The notes under the pieces: model-generated
The model's input: the letters and a program-made list of their open reading frames with translations, nothing else
The model's database searches: none
Told to the model about the DNA's origin: nothing
From: Desulfosporosinus youngiae DSM 17734
GTDB taxonomy: Bacteria; Bacillota; Desulfitobacteriia; Desulfitobacteriales; Desulfitobacteriaceae
Direction: 5' to 3'
Assembly: GCF_000244895.1 (NCBI RefSeq)
Contig: NZ_CM001441.1
Coordinates: forward strand, 2,376,226 to 2,440,225
Length of the DNA stretch: 64,000 nt
Shown here: positions 8,858 to 17,258 of the stretch, piece after piece
Layout of the letters: the number at the start of each line of letters is the position of its first letter
Numbering within the stretch: position 1 is the first letter of the stretch
Translations under genes and position numbers: made by a program

Positions 8858-8897
8858 TACTACTAGGTTTAATTTTTATAACTAGTAGTATTTTTTT
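8858..8897 (+). terminator. Rho-independent terminator after the lasso precursor gene
   Basis: Arms TACTACTAG (8858-8866) and CTAGTAGTA (8882-8890) with a 15-base AT-rich loop, followed by seven T. It overlaps the stop codon of the convergent exporter gene. The T run is on the plus side, so it mainly ends the lasso operon; on the other strand a T-rich run occurs about 13 bases beyond the stem. Confidence 0.75.
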
Positions 8898-10569
8898 CTT
8901 CATATAAGGTACCTTCCGAGAGGCGGATGATACGATCGCATTTATCAAATACAGATTGACGATGCGTAATAGCAATACAAGTCCTTGGTGGGGTTAGCCT
9001 TCGGATGTTCTCAAAAATAGTACATTCTGTTTCTATATCTAAGGATGAGGTTGCCTCATCCAATAGTAAAATTGATGATTGTCTTAATAATGCCCGGGCA
9101 ATGGAAAGACGTTGCGATTGGCCCTCAGATAGGCCTACACCATGCTCACCTATTAAAGTATTCATGCCATCAGGGAAATTTTTAATAAACTGCCAGGCGC
9201 AGGCTGTCTTTGCTGCAACTATTAATTCATTGTCTGATGCTGAAGGGTTTCCAATACGTAAGTTTTCAGCAATGCTACTTGAGAATAATGTATTTCCTTG
9301 TGGAACGTAAGAGAAATGTTTTTTTGTATTATCGGATACTAATACTTTACCGTAGTTCTTATGAAGTAAATAGATGGCTCCATTCAGTGGGGGGAGAAGC
9401 CCCAGCAGCATTCGAACGAGTGTCGTTTTTCCTTCACCGGAGGGCCCAATTAAAGCAACAATTTCACCAGGATGAATGGTTAATGAGATATCAGAAAGAA
9501 TCATGTTACGATTATCATAGGCAAATGAAGTGTGGTCTATGAATAGGCCCATAGGTTCGTTAATGGTCGATAGTACAGAATCATTCGATTTTTCCAACTG
9601 TAATTCTTCAAATTCCATTAAACGTTCCGCTGAAGCAATTGTAGAAACAACTTGAGGCAAACTACGAGCCAGACCTTCAAATGGGCCTTGTACTTGACCC
9701 ACAAGCTGCAAAAAGGCCGTAAAAGTGCCAAAGCTGGAAATACCTCGAGAAAGATTGATTGCGCCTAACACGAATGCCATAAAGAATCCAAGCCGATATC
9801 CCAGTCCTATAACTAAGCTAGTTGCAATTCCATACTTTGCACGCTTCATTGTTAAATCTAATTTGGTTTTCTGTAACTCCTTGATACGCTGTAAGTTCCA
9901 CTTGCTAATCTCAAAAATCTTAATAATTAGGGAATTTTGAATCGATTCATGGATATATGAACGATAACGGCTTTCTGAGGACTGAATAGCATGTTGCATT
10001 TTTTTAAGTCTCCGACCAACAAGCCAACCAAGACAAACTGAAATTGGGCCTAAAATAAAAGCGAAAATTGCCATTGTTTTATCATAATATAAAAGTGTTA
10101 AAAATGCCGCAATTAATTGAACGCTGAGAGATATTAAACTTGGAAGCAGAGTCACGATTCCATTAACAATAATAGAGACATCACTAGTTAAGCGGGTTAA
10201 TACATCACCGCTGTGGTATTTATTTAAGCTATTCCATTTAATCTTATATAATAAACTAAGAAATTCTTTTTGTATATCATTGTTTAATTTCTCTCTTAGA
10301 TAAGTGGACTTTATATTAACTAAGGAAGAAAGAAGTACTTGCATAAGTATCAAGAGGGCAAAAACTACGATGTAGATGCCTGCTTGTCGGATATCCTTCT
10401 GAACCGAAAAATCAATTATGTGTTTTGTACTAATTGCTGTGGCAACGGTAGCTAATGGAATAAAGGAATTCAATAAAATAATCATTAGAAGAGAGTTCCT
10501 ATATTGTCTAATGTATTTTGCAAGCCAAAAATATGCATTTAAATTAATTAATTTTCCTTGTTTAAGCAT
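8869..10569 (-). CDS. Lasso peptide exporter (D), ABC transporter with fused membrane and ATPase domains
   Basis: A 566-residue half-transporter: about six membrane helices in residues 25-310, then the nucleotide-binding domain. Walker A is ALIGPSGEGKTTLVRM, the signature is VGLSEGQSQRLSIARALL, Walker B is SSILLLDEATSSLD, and the switch His is in CIAITHRQS. No N-terminal C39 peptidase domain, fitting export of a peptide already cut by B2. Such D proteins export the mature lasso peptide and give self-immunity. It is on the opposite strand, convergent with the precursor gene and separated from it by 49 bases, so it must have its own promoter in 10570-10700; that is unlike the usual co-directional A-B-C-D layout. 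Confidence 0.85.
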   Translation of the reverse strand: MLKQGKLINLNAYFWLAKYIRQYRNSLLMIILLNSFIPLATVATAISTKHIIDFSVQKDIRQAGIYIVVFALLILMQVLLSSLVNIKSTYLREKLNNDIQKEFLSLLYKIKWNSLNKYHSGDVLTRLTSDVSIIVNGIVTLLPSLISLSVQLIAAFLTLLYYDKTMAIFAFILGPISVCLGWLVGRRLKKMQHAIQSSESRYRSYIHESIQNSLIIKIFEISKWNLQRIKELQKTKLDLTMKRAKYGIATSLVIGLGYRLGFFMAFVLGAINLSRGISSFGTFTAFLQLVGQVQGPFEGLARSLPQVVSTIASAERLMEFEELQLEKSNDSVLSTINEPMGLFIDHTSFAYDNRNMILSDISLTIHPGEIVALIGPSGEGKTTLVRMLLGLLPPLNGAIYLLHKNYGKVLVSDNTKKHFSYVPQGNTLFSSSIAENLRIGNPSASDNELIVAAKTACAWQFIKNFPDGMNTLIGEHGVGLSEGQSQRLSIARALLRQSSILLLDEATSSLDIETECTIFENIRRLTPPRTCIAITHRQSVFDKCDRIIRLSEGTLYEEKNTTSYKN

Positions 10570-10854
10570 ATATTCGATTCCCCTACATCTTAATTACCTC
10601 AGGTAAAAGGCCTTTCCTGTTTATATATATCAAATATAACACAGATTGCCATATTCTATCAGCATTAATTTTTTAATTATTATATTTGTTTTTTGAGGAG
10701 AAGGATAACTGATTTTCTAAGTAACATTAGTAGTGAGATGAGTTACATAAGTCCATGGATTGGTATATTGGCTATTGTATAGTGCGTAGTAGCACTTACG
10801 GGAGTAGAAGAAGTACTCCTATTGGGTATAAAGGGTAGACCTTAGAGTGAAGAA

Positions 10855-10983
10855 ATGACATGGAAAATAGAAGATAATAACAATAGATACATTGTTGATA
10901 CAAAATATCCTGTCTTTAGTCATAGTTCTTTAGATAACCCCTTAGTTATGAGTAATTCATTTCATGTTAAGCGGGGGAGATGA
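10855..10983 (+). CDS. Possible 42-residue small protein, unrecognised
   Basis: ATG at 10855 to TGA at 10981-10983. The translation is hydrophilic (begins MTWKIEDNNNRYIV) and contains TKYPVFSHSS. There is only a weak purine-rich site (GAGTGAAG) before it. Its final codons cover the strong GGGGGAG site of the next gene, so if translated the two would be coupled. No family recognised; it could be chance. The rest of 10570-10979 shows only AT-rich sequence that must include the exporter promoter on the minus strand. Confidence 0.3.
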   Translation: MTWKIEDNNNRYIVDTKYPVFSHSSLDNPLVMSNSFHVKRGR

Positions 10984-10988
10984 TAGCA

Positions 10989-11348
10989 ATGCTGACTAAG
11001 TCCCAAATCATCCTACAAATTAATGAGGTGTTTTCGGACTTCGTTCACGACTATCCGATGTGTGAAGAATATCGTGAGGAAATCCTTGATATAACTGCGT
11101 ATAGAGTGTTGAAGAGTCAAAAAACCATTGATAACTATGTACTTGCTCCGCAAGTTAGAGTCGACATTATAGTGGAGCTTACAAAGCTTGCCATGTTAAT
11201 TCAAGGGTATCGAAATTATAACGTGATTCCAAGAAAGTCAGAAAAAAGATCTTACCAACGATATTTTACGTATGATAAAACCGGAAAAGTAATCTTCACA
11301 GCTATCACAGATCCAAACTGTAAGATGAACACTGATATTAGCGGATAA
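10989..11348 (+). CDS. Hypothetical protein, 119 aa
   Basis: ATG 10989 is preferred over ATG 10980 because GGGGGAG at 10973-10979 is 9 bases before it. The N-terminal half (ILQINEVFSDFVHDYPMCEEYREEILDITAYRVL) faintly resembles the ComFB late-competence family, where a short helix is followed by a Pro/Cys turn and an acidic helix, but the paired cysteines of that family are absent. The C-terminal half is basic with YQRYFTYDKTGKVIF. No signal peptide or membrane helix. It precedes the galU-like gene on the same strand. Function unknown. Confidence 0.6.
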   Translation: MLTKSQIILQINEVFSDFVHDYPMCEEYREEILDITAYRVLKSQKTIDNYVLAPQVRVDIIVELTKLAMLIQGYRNYNVIPRKSEKRSYQRYFTYDKTGKVIFTAITDPNCKMNTDISG

Positions 11349-11438
11349 GAACTAAAATCTATTATTGAAGTTGCTAATTAATACATGCTTACATAAATGC
11401 TAAAGTCGTCTAGTCATTTTTAAAGGGGAGCGAAAGTG

Positions 11439-12320
11439 ATGCGTAAAATTCGAAAAGCAATAATTCCGGCAGCGGGACTGGGGACCCGTTTTTTGCCAGC
11501 AACAAAGGCCCAACCAAAAGAGATGTTGCCTATTGTGGATAAGCCGACGATACAATATATTGTGGAAGAGGCTATTGAAGCTGGAATTAAAGATATTATT
11601 ATAGTAACAGGACGGAATAAGCGAGCCATAGAAGATCACTTTGATCGCTCTATGGAGCTTGAGGGCTTTTTAGAGAAGAAGTCAAAAGAGGATCTGTTAG
11701 ATTTGGTTCAAGGTATCGCTCAAATGGCGGATATTTATTATGTTCGGCAAAAAGAAGCGTTAGGATTGGGACATGCAATTTATAGTGCTCGAAAGTTTAT
11801 TGGTAATGAGCCCTTTGCAGTCCTTTTAGGGGATGATGTTATTTATTCTGAAGTGCCTGTATTACGTCAAATGATAGAACAATATGAGCGCTATGGTGCA
11901 AGCATAGTAGGGGTTCAAGAGGTCCCAATACAGGATACGTCCAAATATGGGATCGTGGATGGTGAGAAGTTTGCAGATCGGCTTTACCGGTCTAAGAATA
12001 TGGTAGAGAAGCCTCGTCCGGAAGAAGCCCCAGAAACTCATTTAGCCATCATGGGAAGATATATTTTGAATCCGGAAATTTTTAATATTTTAAGCGACCT
12101 TCCGGTTGGTAAGGGTGGGGAGATTCAGCTCACGGATGGGATTAAGGAGCTTGGACGGTATCAGGATATCCATGCTTATGAATTCGAAGGGCGCAGGTAT
12201 GACGTTGGGGACAAGTTAGGCTTTGTGGAAGCTACGATCGAATATTCCTTGCGTCGGGGAGATCTTTCAGATGATCTTATGGTTTTCTTGCGAAAGCTGG
12301 TTCAGAAAGCAGAGACTTAA
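11439..12320 (+). CDS. galU: UTP-glucose-1-phosphate uridylyltransferase
   Basis: Makes UDP-glucose from UTP and glucose 1-phosphate, the substrate of the UDP-glucose dehydrogenase at the start of the window. The 293-residue protein begins with the nucleotidyltransferase signature [24 protein letters not shown] and contains [23 protein letters not shown] and the late [15 protein letters not shown], all typical of bacterial GalU. ATG 11439 sits 8 bases after AAAGGGGAG; a GTG three bases earlier is also possible. It is separated from the other sugar genes by the lasso cluster, which suggests insertion of that cluster into a polysaccharide locus. Confidence 0.93.
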   Translation: MRKIRKAIIPAAGLGTRFLPATKAQPKEMLPIVDKPTIQYIVEEAIEAGIKDIIIVTGRNKRAIEDHFDRSMELEGFLEKKSKEDLLDLVQGIAQMADIYYVRQKEALGLGHAIYSARKFIGNEPFAVLLGDDVIYSEVPVLRQMIEQYERYGASIVGVQEVPIQDTSKYGIVDGEKFADRLYRSKNMVEKPRPEEAPETHLAIMGRYILNPEIFNILSDLPVGKGGEIQLTDGIKELGRYQDIHAYEFEGRRYDVGDKLGFVEATIEYSLRRGDLSDDLMVFLRKLVQKAET

Positions 12321-12389
12321 AGGGTCAGACCCCCACACAATGCCACCTGACATCAACTAATCAACTTATTGTGAGTTCAGTATGTACGA

Positions 12390-12415
12390 AGACCGATCGC
12401 GTGATCGGTCTTTTG
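12390..12415 (+). terminator. Terminator-like hairpin downstream of galU
   Basis: Perfect arms AGACCGATC and GATCGGTCT around a GCGT loop, then TTTT. About 70 bases after the galU stop. A GGGTCAGACCCC motif lies between them at about 12322. The remainder of 12416-12718 shows no gene I can support. Confidence 0.65.
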
Positions 12416-12718
12416 GTCTGATCATTCAGGTAGTTACTGAGAAACGCGATCGTGTGTTGCAGTCAGAGTGTGCTATGAATCTTGTTAGTAGTGTGAAGCC
12501 GGCTGCCGCACGTGGTTAACTTGGGGGATATATCCGCTCCGGATTAATATGCCAGCCGGGTAAAAGCTGCCAGCAACGAATTGATGACGGGCATATCTCA
12601 TGACCTTGAATCTTATAAGTTTACAAGCAAAAAGGATGATAACAGAGTTAGAAAGTGGTATAATATCCCGTTGATGAAGAAATTTATGTTCATGAAGGTA
12701 GTTTTCGGAGGTTTGAAC

Positions 12719-13606
12719 ATGGAAATCAGACATTTGGAGTATTTTGTTGAAGTGGCACGTCAGAAGAGTTTCAGTAAAGCTGCGGAAAAATGTCACGTTA
12801 CTCAATCAACCATCAGTAAATTGATCAAAGATCTGGAAGTGGAACTGGGCACTTCGCTGTTTAACCGGACATCTAAATACGTGCAATTGACGGATACAGG
12901 GGCTATATTTCTTGATCAGGCTTTAGAGATCGTAACCATGTTCGAAAATTTAATTAATGAATTTCAAAACCGAATTAAGCTTGAACAAGGAAAAATTTCC
13001 ATTGGCTTGCTGCCCATTACCGGAACCACCCTTTTTGCCGAATTGCTGGGAGAATTTAAAAAGAAGTACCCGCAAATAGAAATTAGCCTTTCTGAGCACG
13101 GATCGAAAAAAGTTATCATGGATATTTTAGACGGAACCTTAGATGCCGGAGTAGTCTGCAGTGTGCCGGACAGTCAGTATTTTGACTCTTTTGCTTTTGC
13201 CGAAGATCCCTTATATGTTATCGTTTCCGCCCAGAATCCAATCAGCAAATCAGCATCCATCGATCTCAAGTCATTGGCAGATGAACCTTTCGTTTTATAC
13301 TCCAGCGAATTCAGCCTGCATGACGAGATCATCGGCAAATGTAAAAATGAAGGCTTTTCACCCAACATTATTTTTGAGACGTCCCAGTTTGAGCTGATGA
13401 CCCAGATGGTTGCCGCTGATTTAGGAATCGCTTTTCTGCCGGGGGCCGCTTGCCGGGAACTGGACCCGCGGCGTTTTGCGGTTATACCGGTGACCAACCC
13501 GCAGATTATTCACCAGATGTTCATCATCTGGAAACGAGGTCGTTCAATGTCCCATGCGGCTAATTTATGGTTGCAGTTTGCCGCCAGGTTCTTTGCCAAA
13601 AATTGA
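12719..13606 (+). CDS. LysR-family transcriptional regulator (CidR/YwbI-like)
   Basis: A 295-residue LysR regulator. The N-terminal winged helix is MEIRHLEYFVEVARQKSFSKAAEKCHVTQSTISKLIKDLE, followed by a linker helix and a periplasmic-binding-protein-like effector domain (GKISIGLLPI, GVVCSVPDSQ). The frame extends upstream, but ATG 12719 follows CGGAGG by 7 bases and gives the canonical LysR N-terminus. It lies directly upstream of and co-directional with a cidA/cidB-like pair, the arrangement of CidR, so it probably activates those genes in response to a small carboxylate or carbon overflow signal. Confidence 0.85.
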   Translation: MEIRHLEYFVEVARQKSFSKAAEKCHVTQSTISKLIKDLEVELGTSLFNRTSKYVQLTDTGAIFLDQALEIVTMFENLINEFQNRIKLEQGKISIGLLPITGTTLFAELLGEFKKKYPQIEISLSEHGSKKVIMDILDGTLDAGVVCSVPDSQYFDSFAFAEDPLYVIVSAQNPISKSASIDLKSLADEPFVLYSSEFSLHDEIIGKCKNEGFSPNIIFETSQFELMTQMVAADLGIAFLPGAACRELDPRRFAVIPVTNPQIIHQMFIIWKRGRSMSHAANLWLQFAARFFAKN

Positions 13607-13636
13607 TCTGCCATGGGGGAAAATAAATACAGTTTA

Positions 13637-13676
13637 AAGGCTTTTACCTATCTTTAGGAAGGAAAAGTCTTTTTTA
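13637..13676 (+). terminator. Terminator of the LysR gene
   Basis: Arms AAGGCTTTT and AAAAGTCTT (one G-U pair) with a purine-rich loop, followed by a run of T. It separates the regulator from the cidA/cidB-like genes, which are therefore transcribed separately. Confidence 0.65.
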
Positions 13677-13714
13677 TTTTGTTCTGAATAATAGTGCGAA
13701 CTTAGGAGTGGAAC

Positions 13715-13752
13715 TATCTATTGAATCGATAGATAAGATGACAACTATCTAT
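13715..13752 (+). promoter_or_regulatory. Candidate LysR operator upstream of cidA-like gene
   Basis: TATCTAT and ATAGATA form an inverted repeat with a 7-base spacer (13715-13735), and a third copy TATCTAT follows at 13746-13752. The dyad plus extra half-site, 60-100 bases before the cidA-like start, is what a LysR activator would use. Binding by the neighbouring regulator is inferred. Confidence 0.5.
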
Positions 13753-13812
13753 TTTACTAATAAAAAGAATGGCTATATAATCGAGCATAGAAAGAGAAGG
13801 AGATGAGAGCTC

Positions 13813-14187
13813 ATGACTCAGGGGTTGCGTTTTATCGTGCAGATTGCTTTGCTTTGGGTAATCTATCAATTGGGAAATTGGGTAGCGGAAAAAAGCCATC
13901 TTCCCATTCCGGGAAATGTTCTGGGAATGATTATCCTATTTTTGTTATTGCTGGCGGGAATTATTCGGATCGAATGGATTGAAAAAGGAGCAGATTTTCT
14001 GCTTAAACATCTTGCTTTTTTCTTTATTCCCATTGCCGTAGGATTAATGCAATGGATTGGTCTATTCCAATTAAGCGGAGTCCAGCTTTTAGTGTCAATT
14101 ATTCTTGGCACAGCAGTATGTGTTATGGTTATGAACTCAGTGACCACCTTGCTGGTCCGGTTTCGTTCACCTAAAGGAGGAGTTTAA
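13813..14187 (+). CDS. CidA/LrgA-family holin-like membrane protein
   Basis: A 124-residue integral membrane protein with four hydrophobic helices and the family signature HLPIPGNVLGMIILFLLL after the first helix, then FFFIPIAVGLMQW. In staphylococci and bacilli such proteins work with CidB/LrgB in controlling murein hydrolase activity, cell lysis and export of pyruvate or other small acids. An AAGGAGATGAG site precedes the ATG. The next gene starts at the base after its stop, forming a two-gene operon. Confidence 0.88.
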   Translation: MTQGLRFIVQIALLWVIYQLGNWVAEKSHLPIPGNVLGMIILFLLLLAGIIRIEWIEKGADFLLKHLAFFFIPIAVGLMQWIGLFQLSGVQLLVSIILGTAVCVMVMNSVTTLLVRFRSPKGGV

Positions 14188-14880
14188 ATGAACCTGTTAT
14201 ATGTATTGATGATGATGGCAATTACAGTAGGCGCCTATGCCTTTAGCCGTTTTTTAAATAAGCGTTATCCGAGTCCATGGGTCAATGTGGTCTTCCTGAG
14301 TACCGCCTTAATCATCGCCGTTTTTTGGATTTCCGGCGTCACGGTGAGCCAGTACCAGGAGACCAAGACTATTTTGACTTACCTTCTGGGGCCGGCCACA
14401 GTGGCTTTGGCCGTCCCGCTCTACCGGAACCGGGAGATATTAAGAAAAAATATCCTTCCGGTGGTGGGTGGGATCGTGGTAGGAACCACGGTTAATATCG
14501 TCACGACGGTTTTAGTGGCTGAATGGTTAGGGTTGGATAAGCTCATAGTGACCTCCTTAGTGCCTAAATCGGTGACTGTGCCCATTGCTGTCAGCGTTTC
14601 CGGCATCTTAAACGGTGATCCAACCCTCACTTCTGTTTTCGTCATTGCTACCGGTATCATCGGGTCCTTTCTGACCCCCGTCTTATTAAATCTGTTCAAA
14701 GTGACCAATCCCCTGGTGCGCGGATTAGCCTATGGAACAACTGCCCATGGCCAGGGTACGGCATCGGCCTTGGCTGAGGGAACACTTCAGGGCTCCATGT
14801 CAGGGGTGGCCATGGGAATTGCCGCAATTTATATGTCCGTCGCTGCTCCGTTTTTAGTTCATCATTTATTAAGTCTATAA
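14188..14880 (+). CDS. CidB/LrgB-family membrane protein
   Basis: A 230-residue polytopic membrane protein, partner of the CidA/LrgA-like protein just upstream. Family stretches include TYLLGPATVALAVPLYRNR, LVPKSVTVPIAVSVS (the conserved PKSVTxPIA motif) and GLAYGTTAHGQGTASAL. Start ATG follows AAAGGAGG. Length and motif order match full-length LrgB. The likely role is in a holin/antiholin or pyruvate-type transport system; direction of action cannot be told from sequence. The gap 14881-14970 holds only a GGGGTCTGAC motif. Confidence 0.88.
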   Translation: MNLLYVLMMMAITVGAYAFSRFLNKRYPSPWVNVVFLSTALIIAVFWISGVTVSQYQETKTILTYLLGPATVALAVPLYRNREILRKNILPVVGGIVVGTTVNIVTTVLVAEWLGLDKLIVTSLVPKSVTVPIAVSVSGILNGDPTLTSVFVIATGIIGSFLTPVLLNLFKVTNPLVRGLAYGTTAHGQGTASALAEGTLQGSMSGVAMGIAAIYMSVAAPFLVHHLLSL

Positions 14881-14970
14881 GAGGATGGGGTCTGACTGAC
14901 CGGAAGTCCCGGGAAACGAAATGGCCCAGGAGGAGCTGAGGCTTGTGGTGCGGCTGGAAGACCCTTATCT

Positions 14971-16212
14971 TTAAATCCCCATGAGCATATTCGTAAGATC
15001 TTTAACTAACTTCCCTTGGTCGTCACAGATCTTTACTCTGACCATATCCTCTTCTAACGTGAAATAAAGAATATATTTGCTTCTGGGATCACCATTAACT
15101 AAAGGACCTGTGGGATCGGGTATACTTTTTCTGGCAATGCTAACCGGCCCAAAGAGATTTTCTGCTTCGAGGATAACTTTAGGTTCTTGTTCATAATTAC
15201 AGATAATTAACTTACCCCTATGACCCTCATCATAACTGGTATGGACTAAGCTATAATCTTCATTGTAGGTCGTTGAGGACAGAGCAGGCACCGCACCCAG
15301 AGGATCAGTGTTGAACGGAATGGTATTCAATTTAAGTATGTCATGATAATCAGATCTATTTCTTCTGACCATAAAAATATCCAGGGTTTGATTATCAGAA
15401 GACTTAGAAGGGTCATCACTAAACTTCATACCTATAAAGCCGTATCCATCCTCAATAGCTTGTGCCTGAACAACCTGGTTGATCAGCGGTTTATTATTGG
15501 GGGTTAAGGGCAGACCGGCAAAATTCATGGAGTAGAGGTCAATCCCGTCTCTGGTAAGTGAGGTATAGGTAAGGGTATGGTCCAGGTTGTTGGCATTGAT
15601 TATTTGATAGGGTTTTCGTAAGAAGGTCATATCCCGGTTGGGTGGGTTATTTGTTTCAAAAAAAGGAAAGGCCGGTTGCTCAAGATTCTTTACATATAGT
15701 AAATTATCATTGGCTTTAGAGTAATAGAGGTTACCTTTGAAATCCAGACTATTAGCTTCGTCAAAACCATTGATAGGTATGAATTCCTGTTGGGTATGTA
15801 AATTCCGGTCAGCATCCCTGGTAAGCGTTGTTTTGAAAATCCCTTCAATATAAGCGGTAATTATACTGTTACCTGAGAAGGGGGTATTGGATAAAATAAC
15901 CTTATCAAGGTATTGGTGAGTCGGAAATTCTGCTAAGAGTGTACTCTCACCGGTAACAACATCCAAATAGGTTAAATAAGAGTAGTTAAGATTACCCTTG
16001 AGATTGGTCGCTAAAACTAAGACAGCGTTTTCAGCTAAGATGAAATTATCCAGCCAAACAATAGCTTTAATTTGGCCGAACTTGGGAGATGTCAATTCCA
16101 GAAAGGGTTCCCGAAAGCTGGGTTTAGGAAGCGCTTTGTTGGCAGAAATTTGAGTTATAACAGTCGCCAATAATACGACAAGTGTCAATAAGAACATCAA
16201 GTATTTCTTCAT
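14971..16212 (-). CDS. Secreted protein of unknown function, probable beta-propeller
   Basis: 413 residues with a clear N-terminal signal segment (MKKYLMFLLTLVVLLATVIT then an Ala/Asn cleavage area, no lipobox Cys). The rest has repeated short beta-rich stretches such as SYLTYLDVVTGES, NLYYSKANDNLLYV, DHTLTYTSLTRDGIDLYSMNFAG and KYILYFTLEEDMV, resembling TolB/WD-type propeller blades. No catalytic motif recognised. It is divergently transcribed from the membrane protein gene at 16290. Secretion is well supported; fold is a guess from the pattern. Confidence 0.65.
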   Translation of the reverse strand: MKKYLMFLLTLVVLLATVITQISANKALPKPSFREPFLELTSPKFGQIKAIVWLDNFILAENAVLVLATNLKGNLNYSYLTYLDVVTGESTLLAEFPTHQYLDKVILSNTPFSGNSIITAYIEGIFKTTLTRDADRNLHTQQEFIPINGFDEANSLDFKGNLYYSKANDNLLYVKNLEQPAFPFFETNNPPNRDMTFLRKPYQIINANNLDHTLTYTSLTRDGIDLYSMNFAGLPLTPNNKPLINQVVQAQAIEDGYGFIGMKFSDDPSKSSDNQTLDIFMVRRNRSDYHDILKLNTIPFNTDPLGAVPALSSTTYNEDYSLVHTSYDEGHRGKLIICNYEQEPKVILEAENLFGPVSIARKSIPDPTGPLVNGDPRSKYILYFTLEEDMVRVKICDDQGKLVKDLTNMLMGI

Positions 16213-16289
16213 CCGTTAGCCGATATCCCCCTCCATAATATGGTATAATAATTAATTATATCACAAATCAGGTATGAAGGAGCAGGGTC
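16213..16289. promoter_or_regulatory. Divergent promoter region
   Basis: The 77 bases between two divergent genes contain overlapping TATAAT-like boxes on both strands (GGTATAATAATTAATTATAT around 16242-16261) and a ribosome binding site for each gene. Exact start points cannot be fixed by eye. Confidence 0.4.
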
Positions 16290-17093
16290 ATGGCTATCAC
16301 TGAGTGGTTAATGGAACAGTTTAAAGCTATTCATAAGGTTATATGGATCATTTTGCTGCCCATAATTTTAGATATTGGTGAACTTAGTCTTTTTGAAAGA
16401 ATTTTCAAGACTGAATACGAGCCGATCTCCAAACTATTCAACTTAAAGATAGGGTTTATTTCAGCCCCGCCGAGTATCAGGTATATCCTGGAAGATTTTC
16501 CGTCTCTGATCTTTCAATATAATTCAAGCGCTTTTCGCGGAGTTATAAATCAAATCAACCTGACCAACATGTTACTTCTTTTATCCGTTCTTCTTGTCAC
16601 AAGTTTTTTGGGCAGTGGTTATTTATCCGTTATCAGCCAAGCAGGGCATAAAAGGGTAACGTTCAAAGACTTTCTCAGAGATGGCAATAAAGTATGGTTT
16701 AAGTTTTTTAGCCTTACTCTCTTAGGGGTTATCCCCATTCTCTTGGTCTTAATCAAAAAGGAATTAGGTTATGCTTATTTAAGTTTAATATATCTGCCTT
16801 TGGTTTACGTGAAGTACTCAATCGTGGTAGATGAAGTAAGTCTAATCGATAATTTTAAACTTGGAATTAGCTTCTTATTTAATAACCTAGGCTTAACCAT
16901 CAAGATGGCCTTTTCCTTTGGTGTTTCCTTTTCCCTTGTGGGGATAGGTATTTACCCTTTAGCAGCCATGGGCTTTCAGGGTATTGTCCTGGGAGCAATT
17001 ATCACGGCTTATTTCGGAGCAGTTATTAATAAAGCCGTGCTGGAGATCTATCGGGAGATATCCGAAAAACAACGTGAGAATTTCATTCAATAA
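16290..17093 (+). CDS. Integral membrane protein of unknown function
   Basis: 267 residues with about five to six hydrophobic helices: residues 17-30, 95-115, 140-155, 158-172, 195-220 and 225-245. A long polar stretch between the first and second helices (residues 40-85) is probably outside or at the membrane surface. The pattern is reminiscent of small bacterial membrane proteins annotated as DUF975/glycerophosphoryl-diester membrane-domain types, but I do not recognise a specific motif. Good AAGGAGCAGG ribosome binding site before the ATG. Divergent to the secreted protein gene. Confidence 0.6.
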   Translation: MAITEWLMEQFKAIHKVIWIILLPIILDIGELSLFERIFKTEYEPISKLFNLKIGFISAPPSIRYILEDFPSLIFQYNSSAFRGVINQINLTNMLLLLSVLLVTSFLGSGYLSVISQAGHKRVTFKDFLRDGNKVWFKFFSLTLLGVIPILLVLIKKELGYAYLSLIYLPLVYVKYSIVVDEVSLIDNFKLGISFLFNNLGLTIKMAFSFGVSFSLVGIGIYPLAAMGFQGIVLGAIITAYFGAVINKAVLEIYREISEKQRENFIQ

Positions 17094-17160
17094 CATAAAA
17101 CAGTTTATATGCTATTATTTATAAAGAAACTATCTGAAGTTCGACGGCTGAAGACAGTGA

Positions 17161-17204
17161 AGAGGGCGTTTTGTTGAGCGTATGACCAACAAAAGCGCCC
17201 TCTC
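17161..17204. terminator. Strong hairpin between convergent genes
   Basis: AGAGGGCG-TTTTGTTG on the left pairs with CAACAAAAGCGCCCTCT on the right with a single bulged base and a 10-base loop. No long T run follows on either strand. It sits between two converging genes and probably terminates or stabilises both transcripts. Confidence 0.5.
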
Positions 17205-17258
17205 TGTCTCAATTCAACTTAATTGCTATGCACTACATTAAACCATCAGATATAATTC

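Noticed and set aside
8869-9310. Plus-strand frames inside the exporter gene
   Set aside because: They are complements of the ATPase domain whose motifs are unmistakable on the minus strand.
12485-12805. Minus-strand frame of 106 codons upstream of the LysR gene
   Set aside because: It overlaps the LysR N-terminus, has no ribosome binding site, and reads as the complement of a spacer.
17161-17204. CRISPR or attachment-site-like repeat
   Set aside because: It is a single inverted repeat between convergent genes with no further copies in the window.
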